Shown: positions 10,121 to 19,158 of the stretch, one piece after another
How positions within the stretch are numbered: the first letter of the stretch is position 1
How the letters are laid out: the number at the start of each line of letters is the position of its first letter
Assembly: GCA_044224905.1 (NCBI GenBank)
Contig: JBGAJN010000002.1
Location: 868,001-932,000, forward strand
Source of the DNA: JBGAJN01 sp044224905
GTDB lineage: Bacteria; Verrucomicrobiota; Verrucomicrobiia; Limisphaerales; JBGAJN01
Direction of reading: 5' to 3'
DNA: 64,000 nucleotides
Program-made: the position numbers and the translations under genes
The notes under the pieces: model-generated
Database searches by the model: none
What the model was told of the DNA's origin: nothing
The model's input: only the letters and a program-made list of their open reading frames with translations

Positions 10121-10888
10121 ATGGAACTGGCATTTCTTTGTGGCTTCGCGTTCCTCGCGGGGTTCATCGATTCCGTGGTGGGCGGCGGCGGTTTGATCCA
10201 ATTGCCGGCCCTTCTGCTGTTCCTGCCAAAGGAACTCGCGGGCGACCTCGCCACGGTTTACGGCACGAATAAACTCGCGTCCATCTGCGGCACGAGCATC
10301 GCCGTCGTGCAGTACTCCCGGCGCGTCCGTATCAACTGGGCGTCCCTCCTGCCCGCAGCCGTGACCGCGTTCGTGTTTTCCTTTCTCGGTTCGATGGCGG
10401 TGACCCACGTGAACAAGGATCTGTTGAAACCGATCATCCTTGTGCTGCTGATCGCGGTGGCGATCTACACGTTCGTGAAAAAGGATTTCGGCAATCTGCA
10501 CGCGCCCGCGTTCACCGCGCACAAGGAACGATCCTTCGGCATCATCGTTGGCGTGGTGCTGGGATTCTATGACGGCATCTTCGGTCCGGGCATGGGCAGC
10601 TTCCTCATCTTCACGTTCATCGGCCTGTTCGGCTTCGATTTCCTGAGCGCCTCGGCGAGCGCCAAGGTGATCAACTTCGCCACCAACCTCGCCTCCGTGA
10701 TCCTCTTCGCCTCGACTGGTCACATCCTTTATCAATACGCGCTCCCGATGGCCGCGTGCCAGATCGCCGGTTCCGTGACCGGCACGCGCGTCGCCATGAC
10801 GAAAGGCAACCGCTTCGTCCGCGTGTTATTCCTCGTCGTGGTCAGCGCGCTGATTCTGCGCTTCGGCTGGCAGATTGTTTTTGAGTGA
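10121..10888 (+). CDS. TSUP/TauE-SafE family membrane exporter
   Basis: A 255-residue integral membrane protein with about seven to eight hydrophobic segments and the two internal family repeats: GFIDSVVGGGGLIQLPAL near the N-terminus and GFYDGIFGPGMGSFLIF in the middle. These glycine/proline-rich motifs identify the TSUP family, whose members export sulfite, sulfoacetate or related organosulfonates, and sometimes other anions. The substrate cannot be read from sequence. The ATG at 10121 is preferred over an in-frame TTG two codons earlier. It is divergent from the ATP-grasp cluster and monocistronic, as the next gene is on the opposite strand. Confidence 0.85.
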   Translation: MELAFLCGFAFLAGFIDSVVGGGGLIQLPALLLFLPKELAGDLATVYGTNKLASICGTSIAVVQYSRRVRINWASLLPAAVTAFVFSFLGSMAVTHVNKDLLKPIILVLLIAVAIYTFVKKDFGNLHAPAFTAHKERSFGIIVGVVLGFYDGIFGPGMGSFLIFTFIGLFGFDFLSASASAKVINFATNLASVILFASTGHILYQYALPMAACQIAGSVTGTRVAMTKGNRFVRVLFLVVVSALILRFGWQIVFE

Positions 10889-10909
10889 TCGACGGCTGGG
10901 GACAAGCAA

Positions 10910-10931
10910 AAGGCGGCCACGGGGCCGCCTT
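10910..10931 (-). terminator. rho-independent terminator
   Basis: A perfect 9-bp stem, AAGGCGGCC / GGCCGCCTT, with a 4-nt loop lies between the convergent TSUP and secreted-protein genes. Read on the minus strand the stem is followed by TTGCTTGTC, a weak U-rich tail, so it mainly serves the minus-strand gene ending at 10956 and perhaps both. Confidence 0.65.
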
Positions 10932-10955
10932 CGCGCGAAAATTTGTGGAGGTAGA

Positions 10956-11720
10956 TTATTTCGGGAATCCGCCCGCGCCGCCCATGCGCTTCATGATCGC
11001 CTGTTGCATCATCGTGCCAACGTTGTCGTAGCGGGTGAACTTCTCGGGCGGGTCGAACTGCGCGGCCGCCGGTTTCTCGAGCTTGATGTTCTTGAACAGC
11101 ATCTCCATTGAACGCCCGTCTTCATTGCCCACGATTTTGACGGGGAACTTTTTCAGATCGGTGGCGTTCCATGTCGTGAACTCGTGCTTCGTGTCCTTGT
11201 CGTCGGAAATGATCACCTTGTTTTTCACGCAGGGATGGCCATCGATGGTTTCCTTGCCGAGTTCGGTGGTCTCCACTTTGAACTTGGTGGCGTCGGACGG
11301 CAGCTCCTTTTCGGTCAGCGCCATCTCCGCGTACGATTCGAGGCCGGGATAGACGAGGAACATCTTCTTCTGGTCGGGGCGGGTGATGCTCACCATTTCG
11401 CCCATGCCCATGGCCTTCATCTGCTCGGCGGCGCCGGGCGGCATGCGACCGCTTTGAATCTTCGTCAGGTCCATCGCGAAGCGCGACTTGCCTTCAAGGA
11501 ACGAGAGTTCGCCGGGCACGGAAACGTTTTGTCCAGAGCCGTCGTCGGCCTGCATGTCCATGGTGGCGCTGAAGCCGGTGTGTTCACCGAAGAGTTTGGT
11601 GGCCGCCGCGCCGAGACGCGGTCCGCGCGGTGGTCCGCCCATGCCGCGACCGCCGGGTTGCGCGTGCGCGGGAAGCAAGGTGACGAGGAGCGCCAGGATG
11701 AGGAGGGAAGTTTTCTTCAT
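10956..11720 (-). CDS. secreted protein of unknown function
   Basis: A 254-residue protein with a clear signal peptide (MKKTSLLILALLVTLLPAHA, cleavage after Ala20), then a Gly/Pro/Arg-rich linker. The remaining ~200 residues look beta-rich and resemble LolA/DUF4412-like periplasmic proteins (segments such as KMFLVYPGLESYAEM and ETIDGHPCVKNKVII), but no catalytic motif is evident. The family assignment is tentative. It is followed by a hairpin terminator and separated by 75 bp from the M48 protease gene upstream, so it may share a transcript with it. Confidence 0.75.
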   Translation of the reverse strand: MKKTSLLILALLVTLLPAHAQPGGRGMGGPPRGPRLGAAATKLFGEHTGFSATMDMQADDGSGQNVSVPGELSFLEGKSRFAMDLTKIQSGRMPPGAAEQMKAMGMGEMVSITRPDQKKMFLVYPGLESYAEMALTEKELPSDATKFKVETTELGKETIDGHPCVKNKVIISDDKDTKHEFTTWNATDLKKFPVKIVGNEDGRSMEMLFKNIKLEKPAAAQFDPPEKFTRYDNVGTMMQQAIMKRMGGAGGFPK

Positions 11721-11795
11721 AAATCTTTGGGTTGATACAACGAGTTCGTGTGGGGATTACAGGCCCGCCGTGCCGCAGTGGCAAGCGCAAAGGGT

Positions 11796-13706
11796 TCACT
11801 TGGCCCGTCGATAGATCTCCGCGCCGGGCGCACTCGCGACACGGGCGCCGAGGCTCTTGAGATTCTTTTCGGCAACGAACACCTGGAAGTGGCCTTTCAC
11901 GCCGATCTTGCTGACGACGCGATTGACGAGTTGTTGATTGGCGGCGGTCGAACGCGGCTTCCACCACGGGACTTTGACCTTGAGGCTGAACAGATAGAGC
12001 GGGCTTTGCGGAAAAACGTGCAAGAGCTTGCGGGCCGCGTTTACAGATTCGAGGTCCCGTTCGGTGGAGAAAACTTCGCGCAACTTGGTCAATTCATCGG
12101 CGGTCAATTCGTGTGCAATGAACGTGTCGGCGACGGTGACGCGATTTCGCTCGGTGGCGGCTTGCGTTTGCAATTCGCTGTGAGCGTCGGCGCGCTTCTC
12201 GAGCTCGCGCATCTTCTCGCGTTGACCGGAGCGAGCGTAGAAAGCGTAGAGGACGTTGCACGCGTCCATGGTCAACGTGGCGTCCGCGGCGATGGCGCGC
12301 TCTATGAACTCCACGCCGGCGGGATTATCGGCGACCAGCGAGTGCCGGCCGCGGACGAAATTCGCGAGCGCGTGGTCGGGCTTGAGCCCGAGAATTTGCA
12401 ACACGACAGGCAAAGCGCCGGCGTCGCCTTCGAGATCGAGCAACGTGCGCGCCTTGGCCCACAGCGTCTCGACATCGGCGGCGGTTGCCGTCGCCTGTTC
12501 GAGTTTCGCCAGCTTCTGGCTGAGTTCGGTGGCTTGTTGATTGCGCTGCTTCCAACCGGCTTCGATCGCCTTGCGCCAGCGCTCGCTCAAACGCTGCGTG
12601 AAGGTGGCCTCGGCTGAGCCGAGGAAATTTTGCGCCGCGGTCGTTTCGGGGCAGGGCGGCGGTTCCGCGGGAATCGCGGCGGGCGCGGTGTCCGGCAGTT
12701 CGCCCAGTGCACGCAGGCGATCCTTCAAGCTCGGATGCGTGTCGAGATTGTTGGTCTCGAGCAGAAACGCGGTGCGCAGCCAACGCGCGGAGTCGTCGGG
12801 CGGCAGTGGTTGATGAAACGCCGACGACATGTCCGCGAAAACATTTTGCGGCGGTTCGGTTGATTGATTGGCCTGCTTGAGGACGCCCGGCCAGAATTTC
12901 TCGTCGAGCAATGCGGCGTGAACTTTCACCCGCTTAAGTGCATTCGCGGCGGTGGCCGCGCCGGCGAACCGCGCGGAGCAGGCGTCGGCCTCGTATTCGT
13001 TGGCGCGCGCGAGCACAAACGCGTGCGCGTTGAACTTCGGCCAGAACCAATCGATGAACTTGGCGAGGGGCGCGGCGGCTTTCTGACGTTGCTTGAACAT
13101 CTCCTCGAACACGCGTTCCCACGTGCGGCGGACGCGATAGATCCACGCGCCAAACTTCGAGTGATTGCCTGAAAGGTGCGCGAACTCGTGCGCCATTACC
13201 GCACGGAACTCGTCGGGGCTCAGGCTCTGCATTAAAGGCAGACCGAGGATCAGATAATTCCGTTGCCAGCCGAACACACCGAGCCGGGGAATCTGCGACA
13301 CGGCGGCGTTGTATTCGCCGACCATGACGACGTGGTGAAACCGCGGCGCGTGCAGTTTCGTGCTCAATTCATCCAGCAACGCAAACAACGCTGGCGCCTC
13401 TGCGCGCGTCACGGGCTCGCCTTGCGGCGGCGGGAGACGGATCCACAACGCTTTCAAAATCGCCAGCGATATGCTGCCCGTGACGATGCCGAATACGATG
13501 CCGAGTTTGATTGTTGCCGCGTTGGGAAAGAAAATCATCAACGCCAGCAGGCCGACGGTGAGGGCGATCGAGACAAAAAGGACGAGAAAGATGTAGGCGT
13601 AGCCGAGCGCGGCGAGTGCGGCGACTTGGAACAAATACCCGCGCGGACGGCGGCGGGAGGATTCCTCCAACCGCTTGATCAATCCATCAAACTCTTCGCG
13701 CTTCAT
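11796..13706 (-). CDS. M48 family membrane metalloprotease with TPR-like C-terminus
   Basis: A 636-residue protein. Two adjacent hydrophobic segments (about 31-60 and 66-88) anchor it in the membrane. The zinc-protease motif HEFAH is at 173-177 in RAVMAHEFAHLSGNH, and ANEYEAD at about 235-241 supplies the third zinc ligand, as in M48 (HtpX/Ste24-like) peptidases. The C-terminal half (about 330-600) is helical and rich in alanine, with TPR-like helix pairs, probably for protein binding. M48 enzymes act in membrane-protein quality control; the substrate here is unknown. Confidence 0.88.
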   Translation of the reverse strand: MKREEFDGLIKRLEESSRRRPRGYLFQVAALAALGYAYIFLVLFVSIALTVGLLALMIFFPNAATIKLGIVFGIVTGSISLAILKALWIRLPPPQGEPVTRAEAPALFALLDELSTKLHAPRFHHVVMVGEYNAAVSQIPRLGVFGWQRNYLILGLPLMQSLSPDEFRAVMAHEFAHLSGNHSKFGAWIYRVRRTWERVFEEMFKQRQKAAAPLAKFIDWFWPKFNAHAFVLARANEYEADACSARFAGAATAANALKRVKVHAALLDEKFWPGVLKQANQSTEPPQNVFADMSSAFHQPLPPDDSARWLRTAFLLETNNLDTHPSLKDRLRALGELPDTAPAAIPAEPPPCPETTAAQNFLGSAEATFTQRLSERWRKAIEAGWKQRNQQATELSQKLAKLEQATATAADVETLWAKARTLLDLEGDAGALPVVLQILGLKPDHALANFVRGRHSLVADNPAGVEFIERAIAADATLTMDACNVLYAFYARSGQREKMRELEKRADAHSELQTQAATERNRVTVADTFIAHELTADELTKLREVFSTERDLESVNAARKLLHVFPQSPLYLFSLKVKVPWWKPRSTAANQQLVNRVVSKIGVKGHFQVFVAEKNLKSLGARVASAPGAEIYRRAK

Positions 13707-13745
13707 GTTTCCCCAAACAAGCGAGCCGCGAAATGGTCCGTCGGC

Positions 13746-15536
13746 TCAGTGATATTCTTGCACCGTTTTCACCGCGTAGCCGCTCTTCTTGAGCGCGGCA
13801 ATGCCGAGCGCCGCCGCCTTCGCGCCGCTGACGGTGGTCATGATCGGCGTGTTGGTGTAAACGGCGGTCGTGCGGATCTTCACCTCGTCCGCGCGCGGCG
13901 TCTGGCCGGCGGGCGTGTTGATGACGAGTTGAATTTCGCGGTTCTTGAGCAAGTCGAGCGCGTTGGGACGGCCTTCGCTCAGCTTGTAAATGCGCTGCAC
14001 CTTGAGGCCCGCTTTTTCCAAAACATCCGCGGTGCCGCCGGTGGCAACGAGTTCAAAGCCGAGGTCGGCAAAAGATTTTCCAACGCCCGCCACGTCCTTC
14101 TTGTGCGCATCGCTGACGCTGATGAACACGCGTCCACCGGTGGGCAGCGGCGAGTTCGCGGCCATCTGCGACTTCGCGTAAGCCACGCCGAGATCGGCGT
14201 CGAGGCCCATGACTTCGCCGGTGGAGCGCATCTCGGGCGAGAGCAAAATGTCCTGACCGTGAAAGCGGTTGAACGGGAAAACGGATTCCTTCACCGCCCA
14301 GTAGTCGGTCCAGATTTCCTTCGTGAAGCCGAGTTGCTTGAGTGTTTTGCCCGCCATGACCTTCGCGGCGAGTTTCGCCAGCGGCTTGCCGATGGCTTTG
14401 CTCACGAACGGCACGGTGCGTGACGCGCGCGGATTGACTTCGAGCACGTAAACGGTCTCGCCCTTCACGGCGTATTGCACGTTCATCAAGCCGATGACTT
14501 TCAGCTCGCGCGCCATCGCGTGGGTGTATTGGCGGATGGTCTCGATGACGCTCTTGGTGAGCGTGTGCGGCGGCAATACCATCGCGGCGTCGCCGGAATG
14601 CACGCCGGCGAACTCGATGTGCTCAAGCATGCCGCCGATGACGATCGTGCCTTCGTCGGGATTCTTGAAATGGCCCACGTCGGCAATGCAATCCACGTCC
14701 ACTTCGGTCGCGTCTTCGAGGAACTTGTCCACGAGCACCGGGCGCTCCGGAGACGCTTCGACGGCGAAGCGCATGTAGTGCGAGAGCTCGGCGTCGGAGT
14801 AAACAATCTGCATCGCGCGGCCGCCGAGCACGAAGCTCGGGCGCACCAACACGGGATAACCCAGCCGCTTCGACGCCACGAGCGCTTCGGCTTCGTTCGT
14901 CGCGAGACCGTTGGGCGGTTGCGGAATGTTGAGCTTGTTCAGCATCGCCGCGAAGAGCTTGCGGTCTTCCGCGATTTCAATGCTCTGCGGCGAGGTGCCG
15001 ATGATGTTGACGCCGTTCTTTTGCAGACCGAGCGCGAGGTTCAGCGGCGTCTGCCCGCCGAATTGCGCGATCGCGCCCCAGCACTTCTCGCGTTCGTAAA
15101 TGTGCAGCACGTCTTCAAGCGTGAGCGGTTCGAAGAACAGCTTGTCACTCGTGTCGTAGTCGGTCGAAACCGTTTCCGGATTCGAGTTCACCATCAACGT
15201 CTCGAAATCATCTTCCTTGAGCGCGAACGCCGCGTGCACGCAGCAGTAGTCGAATTCAATGCCTTGACCGATGCGATTCGGTCCGCCGCCGAGGATCATG
15301 ACCTTCTTGCGGTCGCTCGGCTTCACCTCGTCATCGCCGCGGTCGTAGGTGGAATAAAAATAGGGCGTGTAGGCCTCGAACTCCGCCGCGCAGGTGTCCA
15401 CGAGCCGGTAGCTCGGGATGAGGCCGAGCTTCTTGCGCTCGGCGCGCACGGCGTCCTCGGTGGTGCCCGTGAGATGGGCGATTTGGCGGTCGGAAAACCC
15501 GAGGGTTTTGGCTTTGGTTAAAAGTTCTACGTTCAT
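13746..15536 (-). CDS. carB: carbamoyl-phosphate synthase large subunit, C-terminal half only
   Basis: A 596-residue protein that begins within what is normally the oligomerisation domain of full-length CarB, continues through the second ATP-grasp synthetase domain (GGGPNRIGQGIEFDYCCVHA; PSFVLGGRAMQIVY; LEVNPRASRTVPFVSKA), and ends with the MGS-like allosteric domain (VFISVSDAHKKDVAG to the end). Full-length CarB is about 1,070 residues, so the N-terminal carboxyphosphate domain is absent. The upstream sequence on this strand contains intergenic palindromes and then an unrelated gene, so the missing half is not adjacent. A longer reading frame to 15644 has no family similarity; the ATG at 15536 is preferred. 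Split carB genes are known in some bacteria and archaea. The partner half must be elsewhere if the enzyme works. Confidence 0.92.
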   Translation of the reverse strand: MNVELLTKAKTLGFSDRQIAHLTGTTEDAVRAERKKLGLIPSYRLVDTCAAEFEAYTPYFYSTYDRGDDEVKPSDRKKVMILGGGPNRIGQGIEFDYCCVHAAFALKEDDFETLMVNSNPETVSTDYDTSDKLFFEPLTLEDVLHIYEREKCWGAIAQFGGQTPLNLALGLQKNGVNIIGTSPQSIEIAEDRKLFAAMLNKLNIPQPPNGLATNEAEALVASKRLGYPVLVRPSFVLGGRAMQIVYSDAELSHYMRFAVEASPERPVLVDKFLEDATEVDVDCIADVGHFKNPDEGTIVIGGMLEHIEFAGVHSGDAAMVLPPHTLTKSVIETIRQYTHAMARELKVIGLMNVQYAVKGETVYVLEVNPRASRTVPFVSKAIGKPLAKLAAKVMAGKTLKQLGFTKEIWTDYWAVKESVFPFNRFHGQDILLSPEMRSTGEVMGLDADLGVAYAKSQMAANSPLPTGGRVFISVSDAHKKDVAGVGKSFADLGFELVATGGTADVLEKAGLKVQRIYKLSEGRPNALDLLKNREIQLVINTPAGQTPRADEVKIRTTAVYTNTPIMTTVSGAKAAALGIAALKKSGYAVKTVQEYH

Positions 15537-15642
15537 CGATTCACGGCGCGAAAATAAAATCCCGCAAAGTAAGCCCCACCGTTCCCGTGGTTGCAAGTCT
15601 CCGTTTCGATTTTGAAGAGGCGACCCGCGGTTTCGGGGTGGC

Positions 15643-15789
15643 ACCCGCCTCCGGCGGGTCGTTTCGGGCGTCCCGCTCGAAACTCGCGGCCATTGGATGT
15701 CGAAATATGTTTAAGGAGAGGGGAGCTAAATGCGTCCTCCCACGTCCGCGATTCGGCGAGACGCCGAATCGAACCCGCCGGAGGCGGGT
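15643..15789. repeat. pair of inverted REP-like palindromes
   Basis: Two short hairpins lie 130 bp apart: ACCCGCC-TCC-GGCGGGT at 15643-15659 and ACCCGCC-GGA-GGCGGGT at 15773-15789. The second is the exact reverse complement of the first. Between them is a third palindrome, ATTCGGCG-AGA-CGCCGAAT (15751-15769, allowing for the 3-nt loop). They occupy the 265-bp gap between the carB start and the end of the SMP-30 gene, and the layout is like paired REP/BIME elements. Confidence 0.6.
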
Positions 15790-15801
15790 GCGGCCCAGAT
15801 C

Positions 15802-16710
15802 TCACTTCTGCCATCGCTGCCACGCGGCGCCGGGGCGATCCACGCGGAACTGCACCAAACGCGTGTTTTCGACTTCCGTCACATACACCGTCCGCCCGTC
15901 CGGCCCGCCGAAGCAGAGATTGCTTGGTTTCGAGCCGAGCACGTCGATCTCGCGCAACACTTCACCTTGGGGCGAAAGCTTCGCCACCGTGCCTTTGCCA
16001 TGACGCGTCACGTAGAGGTTGCCGTCGACATCACATCGCATGCCGTCGAAACCGTGGTCGTCGAATTTCTTCAGGAGGCGTTTGTCTTTCAACGAGCCAT
16101 CCGCCGTAATGGTGAACGCCCAGACGTTGCGCTGGACGCTTTCGTTGACGTAGAGCGTCTTGCCATCGGGACTCACTTCGATGCCGTTGCTCGTGCCCAA
16201 GCCCGACGCGACCCGCGTGATTTTGCCTTTCACGTCGACGTGCCAGATCTGGCCCGTGCTGTCCTTCCAGTTGGGATCACTTGCGTAAATCGTTCCGTTG
16301 GGCGCGATGGCGAGATCGTTCGGTTGGCTCATGGCGTCGCTGTGTGCGAAGACAGAAACCTTTTTCGTCTTCGGCTCGATGAGCAGGACATTGTGGCCAG
16401 CGTAATCAGCGACATACATCAGACCCTTGCGATCAAACACGATTCCATTGCCCGCGCTGCCCGCCGCCAACTCGACGAACACCTCCGTCTTCCCGTTCGG
16501 TGTGGTGCGGCCGATATTCTGTTTCTTGCCGAAGCTGACGGCGTAAATATTCCCCTCGCGATCACACGCCGGCCCTTCAATGCCCGCGGTGTATTCGCCC
16601 TTCTTGGTCAGCGGCGTAGCGACAAACAGTTCTTCGCCGTTGAGCAGCGAACTGCCGAACGCAGCGATGACGAAGCCGGCGAGCAGGCGGTGAATCAAAC
16701 GTGGAGTCAT
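15802..16710 (-). CDS. secreted SMP-30/gluconolactonase-like beta-propeller protein
   Basis: A 302-residue protein with a signal peptide (about residues 1-25) followed by a six-bladed SMP-30/NHL-type propeller. Blade motifs include GPACDREGNIYAVSF, GIVFDRKGLMYVADY, DLAIAPNGTIYASDP, GIEVSPDGKTLYVNE and GMRCDVDGNLYVTRH. Family members are calcium-dependent lactonases such as gluconolactonase; the propeller supports the class but not the substrate. The frame stays open far upstream, but that extension is antisense to the PQQ-type gene and has no signal-peptide logic, so the ATG at 16710 is taken. It is divergent from the PQQ-type gene across a 114-bp gap. Confidence 0.88.
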   Translation of the reverse strand: MTPRLIHRLLAGFVIAAFGSSLLNGEELFVATPLTKKGEYTAGIEGPACDREGNIYAVSFGKKQNIGRTTPNGKTEVFVELAAGSAGNGIVFDRKGLMYVADYAGHNVLLIEPKTKKVSVFAHSDAMSQPNDLAIAPNGTIYASDPNWKDSTGQIWHVDVKGKITRVASGLGTSNGIEVSPDGKTLYVNESVQRNVWAFTITADGSLKDKRLLKKFDDHGFDGMRCDVDGNLYVTRHGKGTVAKLSPQGEVLREIDVLGSKPSNLCFGGPDGRTVYVTEVENTRLVQFRVDRPGAAWQRWQK

Positions 16711-16824
16711 AAGCAAGCTGACAAGGAAACCGGTGAACAAATTCACAGAATCTTGCGCTGCTGGACGGCGGTTGGGGGCGATGCCGCGTTTGACACTTCC
16801 TGCCCGCGCGGCTAACTCTCCACC

Positions 16825-18042
16825 ATGCTGACGCGACTTTTCTTTGTTGGTGTCCTCTCGCTCTCCACGCCGCTCTTCGCTGCGGATTGGCCGTGGTTCC
16901 GCGGTCCCGACCACAACGGCATTTCTCGGGAGACAGGTTGGTTCGCGAAACTTCCGGCCGAAGGCCCGAAACAATTGTGGCGCGCGTCGTTGGGACTCGG
17001 CTTTTCCACGATCGTCGTCGCCGATGGCAAAGCGATCTCGACCGGGCACGACGGAAAAAAGGACGGCACCGACACAATCTGGTGTTTCGATGCGGGGAGC
17101 GGTGCGGTGTTGTGGAAGCATTCTTACAAGGCGCCGCTCGGCGATATGTATTTCGAGGGCGGGACCACGGGTACGCCAACAATCGATCACGGCAAGGTGT
17201 ATCACTTGAGTCGTGAGGGGGATTTTCTCTGCCTCGATCTCGCGACCGGAAAAGTTCTCTGGCAAAAACAACTCGTCAAGGAACTCGAAGTCACCAAGCC
17301 CGACTGGGGTTTCGCGTCGTCGGCCCTGGTGGAAGGCGATCGATTGATCCTCAACGTCGGCGGCGCGGGAACGGCGTTCGATCGTGCGACGGGCGCGATC
17401 TCTTGGAAATCTGACGACCACATGGCGGCTTACTCCACGGCCGCGCCGTTTGATCTCGATGGAAAACGTTGCATCGCCTTGCTCGCGCACAAGCAGTGCA
17501 TCGCGATCGAAGCTGCGACTGGCAAGGTCCTGTGGCGGCAGAAGTTTGAATCCAATTACAACACCAACGCCGGCGCGCCGATCGTTCACGACGGCATGAT
17601 TTTCATCTCCGCCTACAACGTGCCGGGCATCATGCTTCGCGCGCGCGACGGCGAAGTGATCAAGAATTGGAAAACCGACACGCGTGTTCACTTCAACGCC
17701 GGCGTCTTGATCGACGACGCGCTCTACACGTTCCATGGGCAGGCGGGCAAGAAGGACGCGGAGTTGCGTTGCCTCGATTGGAAAACGGGAGCGACCAAGT
17801 GGAAACAGACTGGTCTGGGCGTAGGTTCGCTCGTCGCGGCGGATGGGAAATTGATCGTGTTGAGTGAGACTGGCGAGCTCGTCATCGCGGAAGTTTCTCC
17901 AGAAAAATTCAAACCGCTCGCCCGCGCGCAGATCCTCGGCGGCAAATGCTGGTCCACGCCCACGCTCGCCAACGGCCGCATTTACGCGCGCAACGCGAAA
18001 GGCGATCTCGTGTGCGTCAGTTTGATGGGAAAGATGGAGTGA
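16825..18042 (+). CDS. secreted PQQ-like beta-propeller repeat protein
   Basis: A 405-residue protein with a short signal peptide (ends ...STPLFA, about residue 19) followed by DWPWFRGPDHNG, the typical opening of planctomycete/verrucomicrobial PQQ-repeat proteins. Repeats of the type tryptophan docking motif are visible: CFDAGSGAVLWKH, LDLATGKVLWQK, AFDRATGAISWKS, AIEAATGKVLWRQ and CLDWKTGATKWKQ. Such eight-bladed propellers include BamB-like proteins and quinoprotein dehydrogenases; no PQQ-ligating dehydrogenase motif was identified, so it is called only PQQ-like. It is followed 24 bp later by a secreted esterase, suggesting a two-gene unit. Confidence 0.88.
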   Translation: MLTRLFFVGVLSLSTPLFAADWPWFRGPDHNGISRETGWFAKLPAEGPKQLWRASLGLGFSTIVVADGKAISTGHDGKKDGTDTIWCFDAGSGAVLWKHSYKAPLGDMYFEGGTTGTPTIDHGKVYHLSREGDFLCLDLATGKVLWQKQLVKELEVTKPDWGFASSALVEGDRLILNVGGAGTAFDRATGAISWKSDDHMAAYSTAAPFDLDGKRCIALLAHKQCIAIEAATGKVLWRQKFESNYNTNAGAPIVHDGMIFISAYNVPGIMLRARDGEVIKNWKTDTRVHFNAGVLIDDALYTFHGQAGKKDAELRCLDWKTGATKWKQTGLGVGSLVAADGKLIVLSETGELVIAEVSPEKFKPLARAQILGGKCWSTPTLANGRIYARNAKGDLVCVSLMGKME

Positions 18043-18066
18043 CGCGTCTGGAGGTGGACTACTTCC

Positions 18067-19152
18067 ATGCGCATCGTTATTGCACTCTTGTTGGCCGCGT
18101 CGTCGTTGATGGCGCAAACCCTCCCTGATCTCCAACGTCCGCCGGCGAAGTTGCCTGCCGATTTTCCTAAGCTCGCGAACCTGCTCACGGACGCCGCGGG
18201 CGGCGTTGTCGCGGACAAAGCTGCGTGGACGAAGCAGCGTGAGCGTATTCGCGCGGAGTGGGAAAAATTTCTCGGCGAGTTTCCGAAAACGAAAGTCCCG
18301 CTGGCGCCCGAGTTTCTGGCAAAGGAGGAATTGCCCACGTTCACGCGGCAGAGGGTGACGTATCAAATCGAACCGGGCGTGCGGACCGACGCGATGCTGC
18401 TCGTGCCGAAAACCGCCAGCGGCGTTGTGGCGAAATTTCCCGGCATCGTGCTGTTCCATCCGACCTACTCGAATCACTACGCGCGTGCCGTTGGTCTCGA
18501 AGGGCTTGACGAGCCGGAACGCCACCAAGCCGTGCAACTCGTCGAGGCCGGCTACGTGGTGCTCGCGCCAAGGTGTTTTATTTGGGCCGACTTGCCGCCG
18601 GGCTATCAGAAGAAAGGTGAAAGCATCTACGTGGCGAATGTCCGTTTCATGCAGGAACGCCATCCGAAGTGGCGCGGCATGACGCGCATGACGTGGGACG
18701 GATTACGCGCGCTGGATTTCATTGAAACGCTGCCGAACGTGGACGCGAAGCGCCTCGGAATCTTCGGTCACTCACTGGGCGCAAAGGAAGTGATCTACGT
18801 GGCCGCGTTGGATGAACGCGTGAAGTGCACGGTCTCGAGCGAAGGCGGAGTCGGGCTGAAGTTCAGCAACTGGCAGGACGTTTGGTATCTCGGCAAAGAC
18901 ATCCAGCAACCGGGCTTCGCGCGCGACAATCACGAACTGCTCGCGCTCATCGCGCCGCGTCCGATCCTGCTGCTCGCGGGTAACTCTGCGGACACGGACA
19001 AAAGCTGGGCGTTCATTGACGCCGTGCGCCCGGTGTATCAGTTGCTCGGCGCGCCAGAGAACATCGGCTGGTTCAATCACGCCCTCGGCCATCGATACGG
19101 CGGCGAAGCGCGCCCCGTTGCGGAGGCTTTCTTGAAGCGGTATTTGAAATGA
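18067..19152 (+). CDS. secreted alpha/beta-hydrolase (acetyl-xylan-esterase / dienelactone-hydrolase-like)
   Basis: A 361-residue protein with a signal peptide (MRIVIALLLAASSLMA, then QTLPDLQ). The alpha/beta-hydrolase nucleophile elbow is GHSLG, with Ser236 as nucleophile. A DNHELLALIAPRPILLLAGNSADTDK stretch split around residues 295-320 supplies the acid strand, and GHRYGG near the C-terminus gives the histidine. Related proteins are often annotated as acetyl xylan esterase or dienelactone hydrolase; the natural ester is unknown. It starts 24 bp after the PQQ-like gene and ends 6 bp before the convergent CE7 esterase gene. Confidence 0.85.
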   Translation: MRIVIALLLAASSLMAQTLPDLQRPPAKLPADFPKLANLLTDAAGGVVADKAAWTKQRERIRAEWEKFLGEFPKTKVPLAPEFLAKEELPTFTRQRVTYQIEPGVRTDAMLLVPKTASGVVAKFPGIVLFHPTYSNHYARAVGLEGLDEPERHQAVQLVEAGYVVLAPRCFIWADLPPGYQKKGESIYVANVRFMQERHPKWRGMTRMTWDGLRALDFIETLPNVDAKRLGIFGHSLGAKEVIYVAALDERVKCTVSSEGGVGLKFSNWQDVWYLGKDIQQPGFARDNHELLALIAPRPILLLAGNSADTDKSWAFIDAVRPVYQLLGAPENIGWFNHALGHRYGGEARPVAEAFLKRYLK

Positions 19153-19158
19153 CTGACG

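Noticed and set aside
15802..18663. A 953-codon minus-strand reading frame running through the SMP-30 gene into the PQQ-like gene region.
   Set aside because: The extra ~650 codons are antisense to the PQQ-like gene, and the SMP-30 signal peptide starts at 16710.
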